From Bolinopsis microptera (Eukaryota > Ctenophora > Tentaculata > Lobata > Bolinopsidae), in the NCBI RefSeq assembly GCF_026151205.1, contig NC_087080.1, positions 2,707,096 through 2,771,095 of the forward strand: a DNA stretch of 64,000 nucleotides, read 5' to 3'. A program made the position numbers and the translations under genes. Positions 1-12,900 of this stretch are shown here, in pieces; within the stretch, counting starts at the first letter, position 1, and each line of letters opens with the position of its first letter. The notes beneath the pieces were generated by a model. It saw only the letters and a program-made list of their open reading frames with translations. It was not told the origin of the DNA and ran no database searches.

Positions 1-1390
1 ACCTTCTTCATTATCGAGCTGTTTTGTACCATGTAGAACGGCCGTAGTACCCGGTAAACAAGCAACTGGCTCGACCTCAAACCTGGATATTGTTAGAGTA
101 ATACTAATATTGGATAATCCTACTTTATTGGAGGCGGACATCTTAATAAATTGCATTGATCGTAGATAATACTGATAACATAATGACATTTTGTTTCAGT
201 TTGATACTCATCTTGTAGATTAATAAGATAATACTGATAACATAATGACATTTTGTTTCAGTTTGATACTCATCTTGTAGATTAAGATAATACTGATAAC
301 ATAACGACATTTTGTTTCAGTTTCATACTCATCTTAAATTGACCAAAATGTCACCAGTCCACTGTTATTTTTTATCAACACTGCAATCGTAATTTTCAAG
401 TTTCAATCATTGATCACTAACTAAAATTTCACAAAAATCATGTCTCGATAGTGATTACAAACCAATGAACAACCAGAAAAATATCACGTAAACTAAGTTG
501 ACAACTCCGTAGGCAAACAGCCATTTGCTTTTCCATGGAGGCCTGAAATGCAATAAGGTCATCATTTATCATATCCAACGGCAAAAAGCTCAAAAAACAT
601 ATTGTTGTCATAGTCATGCCAACCATTATCCACCCTACTTAATTAATTAATTAATTAATTATTATTAAACGAACTTATCGGATATCCTGCAGCGAGCTAG
701 GAAGTCTGCAATGAAGGAAATGATACAAACAAACTCAATAGAATGCGTCACTCCAAATGGGAGTTCGTATCTCGTGTTCGTGTTGTTGTTCCCGACTGTG
801 AAATCTGTAATATGTATAATAACTGGTTAAATTAGAATTGTTGGCTGGTACGTTTGGGTTAATTGTGCCGGAAGTGAGTGTTTAAAATCACGTGCTTGAT
901 ACTTCTGGGTACTACTTAATTATCTTAGGTGTCACTTTTCAGAGGACATAGATCAAATAATGAACAGGTTTATTACCTGAGTTGATACTGAGAGAGGACG
1001 GACGTTCCACAAAAGCGAGGAGGAGGAAAATAGCAACAACCAAACCATATATAATTCTGTAGCGTACACTGCCGACAAATCTGTGTATCCGCAGTGACAA
1101 GGGGTCCGTCCTGAATGATTTGTGTTTAAAATTTATTCATTGCAGACTGCAGTCGTGATTTATTACAATCGTATTCAATGCTAAAAATCGTTATTATAGG
1201 GGTTTCATTTGTTTCTTAATTTAGTCAATATAATATAAAATTTCCAAATATAATATTTCTATCTTAAGTAATTAGTAATTAGAGGATTAATTGGTAGCCT
1301 AACTACAGTAACACTTACTTATGACAGAGGGATTTGTAGGCAAGAGCATCTTCCACATACACGATAACTCTCAGCCATGTTTCATTAGCC
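1..1390 (-). CDS. TPCN2: Two-pore channel, TPC2-like, partial (five exons)
   Basis: Two-pore channels are cation channels of endosomes and lysosomes with two six-helix domains. Coding exons, in transcription order, are 1319..1390, 977..1110, 675..795, 463..542 and 1..82 (cut by the window edge). All have AG/GT borders and every phase joins without a stop. The reading runs through a pre-S1 segment (VIVYVEDALAYKS), S1 (YGLVVAIFLLLAFVERPSSL), S2 (THSIEFVCIISFIADFLARC), S3 (WLFAYGVVNLVYVIFFWLF) and the S4/S4-S5 region (VLRPFYMVQNSSIMKK). The LRPF..xQNSSxMKK and ExPSSL stretches are what I know from TPC2. The donor after 675 (GTTCGT) is weak but is the only one in phase. Only domain I up to S4-S5 is in the window; pore and domain II lie to the left. 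TPC3 is the main alternative. The assignment rests on remembered family motifs, not an alignment. Confidence 0.85.
165..337. repeat. Three-copy tandem repeat of about 60 bp in a TPC intron
   Basis: A unit beginning GATAATACTGATAACATAA occurs at 165, 227 and 286, giving spacings of 62 and 59 bp with few differences. It lies wholly in the intron between the exons ending at 463 and starting at 82. Each unit contains TTTGTTTCAG, which resembles a splice acceptor on the other strand. No function is suggested. Confidence 0.85.
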
Positions 1391-1454
1391 CTGAAGATGT
1401 GCATGCACCCTGGTGCTAAGCACTGTTAGTTACGAAGTTGTCGTTACTTAACAC

Positions 1455-2593
1455 TGTCTAGTGTGGAGGTTCTCGTCAGATCGAGAGTTCTGTACCAATA
1501 AAACTAGTGTGATGGAGATCTTATGAGGACTCCTGTTAATCAATTAAATTTTGGTAAAATACTGGTTGTCAAAGAAACCATGATGAACGACATCGTAAAT
1601 AATAAGCGTATCGGTTTTATAAATAGTCGGCCTAGTGTATTGCTATTTCTAATGAGCCGAATCAGTACTATACGCTAGGATCATCAGTAACAGTTGAAGG
1701 CAAAAATACAAAGGCAGGATTCGTTAAGCTTATAAAAAAGTAAGTAGAAATAAAGATTTATAATTATCAATGCTTTAACGCATATCAAGTTGTGCAGTAG
1801 CGTACACAGAAAACGGACAACAAGTTAATTCATGCGACATCTCAGCAGCTTACATCAAATACTTTTAGTCTAAGTCATGAGTCACATGTAAAAATGCATT
1901 CATACTGGTCACATACTGGCCACAAATAAGTTGTCTACTATATATAATATTATATATTATACTAGAGCTATAATATATACTTCCTACTTAACTAAGGTAT
2001 GCACTATTATATACGACTAACAACTACTCAACACAATCCTGCCAAGAAACCAAGCAATGAAATATTCAATATAAATGAATTACTTATGTATACATATTTT
2101 ATCAGCACTCTTACCACGACATCATCATACTGCAACTGTGAGATCAACCATAATCATTAATTTGTGTATCAAACATTCAAACTGTCCGGCTAAAAATAAC
2201 GCTCCCACCTAATGATAGGACAAACAAAGCAAAAACGAAATCCAAACAGAAATGCGGAATGTAGTACACAGTACAATATGTGGAAAGGGTATAGTGTAGT
2301 ATTACAACAGAGAACTATACATGGCCCGGCAAAAATCAACTCGATGTATATAATCACTATCAGGTTCCTAGTTGTATAATATTAGTGCGATATTGTCGGT
2401 CAGTGTGAACTTTGAGACTCATGTGAGCTAGTAATCAGAGCAGCAGATATTTTAAGGTTACAGCACACTTGCACCTAGCAACCTATAGTGGTGTACGATT
2501 TCCAAGATATTCGAGTGTCAAATTCAGTCCATAGGAAATGTCACCTGCTTATATATCTATACCTACCTTATCGGACGTTATTTGACCGGACAT
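1455..2593 (-). CDS. Tentative 5' coding exons of the two-pore channel
   Basis: Two small exons could complete the N-terminus. The first, 2567..2593, begins with ATG in a good context (GCCGCTATGT), reads MSGQITSDK and ends at GTAGGT in phase 0. The second, 1455..1489, follows a TACAG acceptor, reads NSRSDENLHTR and ends in phase 2 at a weak donor (GTGTTA). That phase fits the exon at 1390. A short polar N-terminus is normal for this family. The exons are too short to prove without transcript data. Confidence 0.35.
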
Positions 2594-3950
2594 AGCGGCA
2601 ACAGTCATAATTACGAACGTGAACATTAAAATGAACGGCCAATAATTAGGCAATAAAAACTATTAAAAAATTGAATTGTTTTCAATTCTTTTTGGGCGTT
2701 CTTGTTCCCCCCCCCACACCCATGCATGATTGGGTAATGGGCATTTGCACTAACTTGGGGACTTCAGCAGTGGCTATACTATCAGCAGTGGCTATACTAT
2801 CAGCAGTGGCTATACTATCAGCAGTGGCTATACTATCAGCAGTGGCTATACTATCAGCAGTGGCTATACTATCAGCAGTGGCTATACTATCAGCAGTGGC
2901 TATACTATCAGCAGCCCGATTTGGTCATGAAATTCCGCCACAAATATTACCATGGATTTAGGGTTGGAGTTGGATGTATAGCATGTAGGGTCAGGGTTGA
3001 CCACAAATGTCCTCCCGAATCACGCTGAAGACGCAAACTGACCCATTGCACAGTACACTGATGATTAAGACGATCATATATAGACTATAGTGCCCAGAAT
3101 TTTGACTAAATCACTCTACAGTCGATCTTTCTACAGAATTTATATGCGGTGCTGCCAAGGCGTTAGTTTGGCATCCTTATTTATCGCAACAATTATATAG
3201 TTGGCACAGTTACGGGCTGCAAAGGAATGAAACATTACATTAAAGACTAAGTAAGGAACTGATCTGCTAATTTCGTTTTATTCGTGGACAGATATTTAAG
3301 TGCAGAACATGTTCGGATGTAATGCGCGCGCCAGAAGTATTACTTTCGTTGCGCTCCATTTTCATTAAGTAAATGTCATTTGGCGACCAGAAAGTAGCGG
3401 ACGCGCAAACAGTGTTGTGATCGCAAAGAAAGTGTAACGTTCAGCTTGAATCCTCAACTATTTACTATCTTAAGGACAATGAAAACAGTCAATTTCGGAT
3501 TCATATAAATTATAACATAAAAAGCTATATTCACGATAGCGCCATCATGGCTGTGTTTTAAATTCTGTATGTAGAATGTAGCAACATTATCAACTTCGTT
3601 TGAAAATTAAAATAGAGTTGCAAATTGAAATCGTGTAGTAAAACATTTACAAGCAAGCTAGGAAGCACCTGCACTCATTAATTAAGTTTTGCAGGTAATA
3701 AAGCCTATGAATCAATTATGGCAAATACACTCATTGAGGATATGGCCAAATACTACGGCTTTAAAAATAAAGCCAAATTACATTTTATGCGATATCTCGA
3801 CATAGCGTAATAAAAATTAACTATTTGTGAATAAAACGATTTGTAAATTACAGAATCTCAGAATCTCATTAACTTTAAATCAATAAATTTTAACAGCCAA
3901 AACTTGTTGTCGTAATTATATTCTTTGACAAAATTCTGCTACAGAAATTA
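1490..3950. other. Non-coding stretch: TPC 5' intron and space between TPC and the synthetase
   Basis: No convincing gene apart from the tentative start exon at 2567..2593. AT-rich palindromic sequence lies near 1935-1975, and a C-run is at about 2707. The TPC gene starts here and runs left, while the synthetase gene ends at 3951, so the stretch should hold the TPC promoter and the synthetase 3' UTR. No canonical AATAAA was found just after the synthetase stop. Confidence 0.5.
2766..2909. repeat. 18-bp minisatellite, 8 copies
   Basis: Eight uninterrupted copies of AGCAGTGGCTATACTATC. The unit is a multiple of three without stops, so it leaves an ORF repeating SAVAIL. That ORF has no homology signal and is read here as a by-product of the repeat. 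Confidence 0.95.
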
Positions 3951-6900
3951 CTACTTATTCTGGGAGTCTTTCAAGTGCTTTTCACGGAGGAGTTTTCGCT
4001 GGATTTTACCAGAAGGAAGTTTAGGAATCGACTTAACGAACTCGACCTCTGCCAGATGTTTATAGTCGCTCACTTGACTTGCCACGAACTCTTTCACGTC
4101 ATCCTCAGTCAGTTTCACTGGAAAAAGAAATGTTAACATGTACTAAGAAACAAAACAAAGGGATTTAAAATAATTATATCATTTATCAAGCAGCTTTATT
4201 TATACAGGTAATCACATTTGCCAGTGCACACGTGTAATCAGTCTAGAGTAAATAAACTGATGAAAGCAATAAACTTCACGTGCATAAATTAATAGTATAG
4301 TACAACATATAATATATGCGGTTTACGTCTTCAACTATTTTTAATTCGGGAAACTTGCTCCTATGATTGAATCTCCTTAAAAACAGACACAGTCGAAGAA
4401 AATTAAGGGTTATTTATCGTATAAAATCCACAATCTGTAAGTGAACGTACCACCAAAGGGAAGACAGACATAAGCTTTGGGCGCCTCTCCTGTCCTCTCA
4501 TTGGCTATCCCAATAACTGCTGCATCTGCTATTTGGTCATGTGTCAGGAGGATTGCTTCCAACTCTGCAGGAGCTACCTGGTGGCAAATAGTTGTTTAAT
4601 TGATTGATGAATCTACGTAACAGGAGGGGGATTATTTAAAACATATTAGTGATACGAAAAGTTTGTTTCAAAATACATGTGTAAATCGTCTTCAGCTGCC
4701 TACGTACCAGTTTCTTCAGTCTATTTCAATAGTCAGTGTTTTGAGCCTAGAATCCGTCTAGTAAACTGTATGCTCTTAATTTACTGGATATATCATAGAT
4801 TTTGTTTAGATTCCAGAACGGAATGAGTTTAAATTAAGAATCAAAACTTCAGAATCCTTAGAGAAAATTAAGTCAGAGATAACAAACTAAAATTCAAACC
4901 TGGTAAGCTTTGACTTTGATAAATTCTTTCAGTCTATCTACAATAAAGAAGTCCTCATCTTCATCGTAGTACGCGATATCACCAGTCTTTAACCTGCGGT
5001 AATTTACATTACCTTATTTGCTCATTGAGTAAGTTAAGTAGTTATTAACAAAATTCCTGGACCATTTATACAAAACAGAGTAAAAACACATCCCTGCATA
5101 TTTACCATTCACCCTCGAAAGTAGTGGCATTAGCTGCAGGGTTCTTGTAGTACCCCTTCATAACTTGGGGTCCTTTAATGTAGATCTCTCCTCGCTCGTG
5201 AGGACCACACAGCTCTCCTGTCTCTGTGTCTACTAACTGAGGGTTTCATTATTCAATAAATAACTATAAATTAAATTATAAAATTATATTATTAGATAAT
5301 TCCTGCAGCTTGAGTTACACTATTAGACTCTAAATAATAGTATTAGAGACACACAGTTCTCCTGTCTCTGTGTCTACTAACTGAGGATTTCATTATTCAA
5401 TAAATAACTATAAATTAAATTATAAAATTATATTATTAGGTAATTCCTGCAGCTTGAGTTGCACTATTAGACTTTAAATAATAGTATTAGAGACACACAG
5501 TTCTCCTGTCTCTGTGTCTACTAGCTGAGGAGTTTCATCTTTATTATATCGGGTCTCAATAAGAGGTCTCGACTGCCTAGGCATCAAAGTTCAAACCTTG
5601 GCAATCGGTAATTTTCCTCTGGCCCGGAGTCACCCTAGGGCCCAGAGGATAAAGGCGTAGAGACTGTGTGTATCTTTATTATTATTATTTCTATTAATGT
5701 AAGATTATTCAATAAATTTAAACTGTAAATTAAATTGGGTTAAGTGATCGGTGAGGATTCTTATTTGATGAGGTATTTGTTTAAATTACTAATTGTTTGC
5801 AGGAAGGATACATGATTCAAGTGAACAATTTAAAGGGTATTAAAAACAATATATTCTGAAATTCAATTACCCATGATTCATGAATAATGTCCCTAATGAC
5901 AGCGTCAACTTGTAATAAGTTCTTAACAAACTTAACAAAACACCAACATATTTTCAATAACTATTTAATAAACTGTTGACCCACCTTAATCTCCTGGCCA
6001 GCAATGACAGCCCCAACTGAGCCGGGCTTGGTAACCCCCTGTCTACATAACAGAGTTGCTCCTGCTGTTTCAGTGCAACCGTAACCTGGGGGTTATTGTT
6101 ACCAGACAAAACACAGCATATTTTCAAGATATTTATTATGGTTTTAAGCTTAGGGAGTCAAAGCACAGTAACTGTTTGTCTGGTTCTAAACCAATAAGTT
6201 AGGAGAAGCAGCCAATAAAAAGTACAGACTGATATCAGTCGACAAAACACCTTCTCTCCCTATACAAGATCAGGACGTACCAAATACCAAACGTGCAAGA
6301 ACTAAATATATTACTAAGGACACCAGACATAAATACATAAATACAGTTTACTTACAGACACGAGTCTGTTCACTTACGAACAAGAGACGGCAGATAATTT
6401 ATTATATAGCTAGGTTTGCAATGATAGAATTGAAGAAACAGACACATTCCAATTAAATGTCTCAGCAGTATTTTTAACTCCAATGGAACATCTTGGTCAA
6501 CAACTCATTTGCAGTTCAGGGACCTAAATTGTGGAATGCAATCCCCTACCATCTGAATGTCATTCAAGATCTAGAGCACTTCAAAGATAAGCTCACAAAG
6601 TTCATGTTGTCTCTCCCTGATAAGCCGCCGATCAGGGGATATACTCCTCCAAATACGAACTCTCTGCTGTGCTGGCGCAACGAGCGAGACTCTACTTCGC
6701 TATGGGGTGGTTAGAAGATGTGATGGCCCCGTCAAGTCTTGACGAAACTCAACATAGGTCACATAGGTAGGTAGGTGGTCACATGATACCCATCTCAGTC
6801 ACGTGATACTAGCCTATTGTGAGAGGATCTGCTGTACATAGTTTTAAGAATTAAGATGTTTCGAATTTTCTGAATAGAATTGGTCAAGTAATCAAAGATG

Positions 6901-9900
6901 GTAGGTTCGATTTGCGTTTCTTGTATGGTATGCATTACAATGTTGTTTATATCCCTGTTTGACTGATTGTTCACGCACAGTAACTCAAATGTAAACCAGT
7001 ATTTTCAGCCGATTTGTAGGGGATAGTAGACTCACTTCCAATGGATTGTTAAGTTATTCACTGAATCTGTCTCAAGTATATAACAGAGACAGGTGAAATA
7101 AATACCAGTGGTGTTAATCTCGCATTCCAACAAACCTTGCAGAACATTCTAGTGTTACAAACGGTACTAGACTCTAGCTCTCTAGAGTCTCTGCTTTTGA
7201 GATCTTATTAAATTGAAATTGCCTCATGTCTAGTTTGTAGTCAGTAGACTCTTTACAGCATTAGACTATAGTCTCCCTCCGCAGTCTCCCTCTGCAGTCT
7301 CCCTCACAGTCTATTAAAACTAATCTCACAATTCAAATCCAGTATAAAAGCCGAACTCTCGTGAGGCTTACACAAATTGTTGAGGTTATGGTTCGTTCTC
7401 ATGTTCCGCATTCTATATTTTGCCCATTAAGACCCCCTCCTTCCTCCATTTAAATAACTTATGTCCTATACACAGTACATAGCTATATTAACCCCCTCCC
7501 TCCCTTTAAACCGGTCTACATAAAACATGAAGCATCCTTAAAATATTCAAACGGAGACCTTTAAAATGTCTAGATAGTTGGCTAATAACCTGGTGCCTAA
7601 TGCTCTTAGCTCCTTCAAAGACCCATTTCTTTTGTGAGCCCCTTGTTAGAGTTCAGAGCTTCTACAAATATATAACACATGGTGTAATTTGTAAAGTTCA
7701 ATTTGCTTTCGTTTCTTTCGTTTCTGTGTAGTAGACGTATTTTAAATAGTTTTCATAGTTTGAATTTTTTCGATTGATTGTGATTTATTTTACTAAAGAA
7801 AGCATTAACGCAGTAATATAAGAAATTTTAGGTTTGAAGATAATTATCGGAACGGGCATTTGGCAATTGAAATCAGGAGCTGAAAATGAATACCTGGAAT
7901 CGAGATTTCCTTCAATACCCAGTAAAATTATTTCAAGTTGTAACTCAATAATCTCATGAACGAATGTAGCTTTATGGAGATCAGATAACAACATCACATC
8001 AAGTTATGACTAATTTATTCAGATGTACTTGTTGATAAAATAACTTTCATTATATACTTCATTCGGTATGTTCCTTAAAGTTAAGCGAAACTTGTACTTC
8101 TTATCACCAAATTTGTAGGGCTAAAAAAGGCCTGGCCGACGCAAAAATGCATTTTACTGAACTCTGCCCACCTCCAAAATGTAATCAAATCAACGAGTAT
8201 TTACTGATAAGAAATACGACTGTGGGACTTCCACTAACTTCAATTCATTCTCCCGAAATATTAGGTGCAACGTACATAAAGTAGGGGAACCACATTCATT
8301 TTCATAGTCTAACATGGAATCTTATAAAACAGAACAGCAGATGTAATAATAAAGCATATTAAGAAGGCTTTTCGCTGAGAATCTTTGTTGGAGTTTGGGA
8401 ATACTAATTTACCAAAACACGTACGGAGTGAAATTGATAGGAACAAGATAATAAATCCCCTAACATGTGAGCCTCAATATCACGTACCATTCTACATTAT
8501 TATAGGTGCAGGTGTGTAGCATACTTCCTTAATCAGAAATACCAAGTGGCTACATACTTGTAATACAGCAATACACTAAGACCGTCCCTTGACCCTAACT
8601 TATGTTATTTGTCCCTTACTTATACTACTTAAGGGGGCCGGGGGGGGGGGGGGGGGTCTTCATCAAAATTCTCTCGAAATCGACTTTTAAGTTGTTTCTG
8701 ATAGAGGGGAGTGATATCTATCAGCTGCTTTTGGTCCCATGGAAAAATATTGTTCCTAGCCGAAATTATCGCCGGTCTAAGGTCAGCGCTTATGTGTAAT
8801 TGTATTGCGCAAGCGATTTTCAATCGCAAATTCTGAAAATCGAGTCTAAAAATCTATCTTCTCCCACAATTTTTGAGCAATCACCCTGAAACTTTCAGGA
8901 TATGTTCTAGGGACCATTTAGAAGAGATTGATCATACAAAATTTTGAGATAGGCCTTTAAACATTTTTTATTCAATTTTGAAAATCTTGGACCTCGTTTT
9001 TTTACGATTTTTTGAGGTCCAAGATTTTCAAAATTGAATAAAAAATGTTTAAAGGCCTATCTCAAAATTTTGTATGATCAATCTCTTCTAAATGGTCCCT
9101 AGAACATATCTTGAAAGTTTCAGGGTGATTGCTCAAAAAATGTGGGAGAAGATAGATTTTTAGACTCGATTTTCAGAATTTGCGATTGAAAATCGCTCGC
9201 GCAATACAATTAAACATAAGCGCTGACCTTAGACCGGCGATAATTTCGGGTAGGAACAATATTTTTCCATGGGACCAAAAGCAGCTGATAGATATCACTC
9301 CCCTCTATCAGAAACAACTATTAAGTCGATTTCGAGAGAATTTTGATGAAGACCCCCCCCCCGGCCCCCTTAAACAATGTACCTTGAGTAACTTCCAGGT
9401 TTATTCCAGGATTGCACGCTCGCAGCCTCTCTTTAACCGCCTCTTCTGTCTCCTGTGCAAGTGGAGCAGCACCCACCACAATCAGGCGCAGGTGGGACAG
9501 GTCGTAGTTAGCCACAATGTCGAGCTTACTGAGCATTATCATGATTGGGGGTACCACTGTTGTACTGGGAGCCTGAAATATTATTAAGTTAAGTTTTATT
9601 TTATAATATGGCATTTTGTTGCAGACGTAAAAGTAGTGAGTAATGGCTCCTGGCAATGGTGGTATGACTCATGAGTTTCTATTATTTCACGACCTTTGCG
9701 GTGCGTTGTTACTCAAAACAGCTAAATTATCCAATTTCAAAAATTACAGGAAAAATAAAATCATTCAAGCGACAATAAATTAGAGATGAATTGCTCGTTA
9801 TGTAGCTAGGTGTACAACTATTTGTAGCCATTATAGGATACTGAAGGGAAAGGAAGCAGTTCTAACGAGCTCTTCTCAAACACAAGGATATATCTTGTGA

Positions 9901-12900
9901 ACTTGGCTAGTATATATGAAACATTTGATATGGAGTTGTAGAGGGAGTTATGTGCCTCGCCGGGCTAAAGTAGTGGATGACCTTGCTGTACGGCAAGTTA
10001 AACAAGGATCTGAAACTACTAGGTTCCGTACAGACTCAACTCTGCACCCGTGTCAATATGTTCATTATATGCAAGCCTCTTGATTTATTATCTCACATAT
10101 CAAAGAGAATTCTTTAGTTAGTTGTGAAACTGCAACTAAATCACTACAACTCAGGGGAAGATAATGGCTTCCAGGTTTCCATCATCACAATTATCTAAAG
10201 TATTCTAATGTTTTCCCAGTTAGCGTGGCCAGGTGTTTAGGCACCTGGGGCGGCCGTGCACAGATAAACTATCTCCTTCCCAACTTGCTAATAGAGCTAC
10301 TGGAGGCTTATTTCTCTGAATTTCGATTATCGTGTTTTGACACTTGACTGAGAAATGTTCGACAGTTTATCAGAACTACCGTCCAACTAGTTGATATTCG
10401 GCTGCCAAATTTGTAGATATAAACTGCTCTCCAACTTACCAAGTACGAACTACAGCTACAGGGTGGGCCAAAAGTCAGTACCCATACGTTCACCTTAATA
10501 GCTCAGTCACTGAGTGCCCAATTGAAATAATTCTTTCTGGTATATCTTAGTACAACCACTGTTTCGAGGAATTTGTCAACTCGAATAATGGGGGGAATGC
10601 AACGTCAATTAATGTCAATTAATGTCAATTAATGTCAATTAATGTCAATTAATGTCAATTAATGTCAATGTCAGTTTTGCAAAATTTTGGAATACTGACA
10701 TTAATTGACACGATATTTTTCGACCAGAGATTATGTAGTTCTACCATATTGTTAGTACTTTAGAACGTTTATATCATCAATTTATTCACTACTATCACAT
10801 ATGAAAATGTGAAAAAAATTCAGATCATTACGGGTATCGGCCTTACAAAATGACAGGCCTCACAAAATGACAGCCCACATAGACCATGCTGTAGCTTAGG
10901 TTCCCTATACATTGAACCCTATTCCTTTTACTGTATGAAAGAAAAAGCATTAATTAACACTTCCCAAGGAATGATAATGACATAGAATCTATATTTCTTA
11001 CATAAATATGGACGTTTTTGCTGTTCAGTCATTGCCCCGCCTAACTGTTCATGTTACCCAGAATGGAGACCAAAGTTTTGAATTTAACCCCAGAAAACCA
11101 GGTACTACCATGACTTATGTCAATCAAAGACTACTCTGGTCAAATAAAAAAACTGATTTAGTGACTTTGGTAGAAGAATTGACAAAAAAATGAGCTAGCC
11201 TCACAAAATGACAGTGTTATGCCTCACAAAATGACAATTTTATTTTATGATACAAAGATGGCATATTTATATTGGATGCCCCTTGCCTAATTATTGGTAT
11301 TCTTAAACCCAGTAAGCTCATGATGAGCCTTAATGTGTTTGTTTGATCATCAATTTTGATCAAAATGCCTCACAAAATGACACCGAAAAGCCTTACAAAA
11401 TGACAATGTTTCAGATTGAATTATTTTCATCATCTAAAATGGATCAGAGACAGTCAATACAAGAAGGAGTTAAAAATAATCATAATCTGACAGTTAACAA
11501 TCAAGTAGCATTAAAAAAGTGCAGTTCTGGTATCAAAACTTTGATTTCAAACTCTTTGATTTCAAACTCTGATTTCAAAACTCAACGAAATAAAGCTTCT
11601 ATTTTGTGAAAGCAGAGAGTAATAACAACTCCTAAAACATGTCAAACGTTAACTAAACACTGAAAAGTGATCTATCCAGTCATAGAAAATATCAAATATA
11701 ACCAAATACTGTGTTCAAGTATGAAAACAAAAAATGATTTTTACGCCTCACAAAATGACATTTTTTAAATTTTTTCAAAGTATAAAAAATGTTCCTTTTT
11801 AAATATATTTTGGTAAAAACAGAACTGGTATAATATAAACAAAATATATATCTAACAGTAAGACACGTGAAAGAATAATGAAACTTTTTCCCAAATCGGA
11901 TTTGAAGTGATGCCGTTTTGGGTTGTCATTTTGTAAGGCACTATCTCACGCGAAATTGCCCAACTTTTTTTAATCATCCTTTTTCCTGTAAAAGCTATTC
12001 TAATCTTCAATCTATTATATTTCTCTAACTGTCCTAGGTGAAATCAAATTTCTATAGGCTGCTGTTAAAAAATGACAGCCGTGACGAAATTGTCATTTTG
12101 TAAGGCATGTTTTTTTGGAAGATTTCAAAGATGACAATTTTTATCGCAAAATTTACGGTTTTTCAATCAAATCAACCCCCGGGAAGAAAAAATATACCTG
12201 TTGAACTACCTATCTGGATAATAAAACATGAACAAAACTCATTTTTGTGCATTTCAGAGCCATCTCCTTTTTCGTGTCATTTTGTAAGGCCGATACCCGT
12301 AAACAATAAAACTAAAATAATACGGTTTCCCGAAATTTAATTTTCTTAAATGGGCGTGGCCATCCAAGGGCGTGGTTCTCAACATCATCAGAACTTAAAA
12401 CCCACATTAAACGAAATGCCTTCATGACATTTATATGTGAATAACGAATCTTAAACAGCTAACATTACTCCTTCATACTAAAAAAGCCGATTCTAAATAT
12501 TTTACCTGTATAAGAAACCAATAAAATATGGGCGTGGCCGGTGGGGACCGAAGATGGAAGAGTTGGAAGCTGAAATTTTTTTTGGTGGTCTTTGAACCTA
12601 AGGATCAACAGATAAGAACATGCTCATAATTATTCAAGGACATTTTGTTTTTTTGAACCGGTCTAACTTACATAGACGTGAATATCTTGAATATTTATCG
12701 AATAATGCTAATCTCAAATTTCAAGACATATTAATGTCAATTAATGTCAATTAATGTCAATTAATGTCAATTAATGTCAATTAATGTCAATTAATGTCAA
12801 TTAATGTCAATTAATGTCAATGTCAGTTTACGGTTTTTATGGAATACTGACATTAATTGACGTTGCATTCCCCCCCGAATAATATAAAATATTCGTGTTC

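Larger units (their letters stand above)
10590..12875. mobile_element. Non-autonomous DNA transposon with G-run termini, copy A
   Basis: Flanked by an 8-bp duplication, CGAATAAT (10582-10589 and 12876-12883). Both ends begin GGGGGGAATGCAACGTCAAT on their own strand. Next to each end is an array of the 10-bp unit TCAATTAATG (about 6 copies left, 9 right) and a stem-loop ending in TGTCAGTATTCC or its complement. On the left the array is outermost; on the right the stem-loop is outermost. No transposase is present. The 8-bp duplication suggests hAT, Merlin or Mutator mobilisation. It is interrupted by another element at 10831-12299 and lies in synthetase intron 6. Confidence 0.9.

Noticed and set aside
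2671-2961. 96-codon ORF with SAVAIL repeats
   Set aside because: Produced by the 18-bp minisatellite and initiated on TTG; no flanking coding signal.
8602-9587. ORFs of 65-135 codons in the palindromic element
   Set aside because: Mirror-image frames of the two arms; the only true coding here is synthetase exon 7 at 9383-9572.
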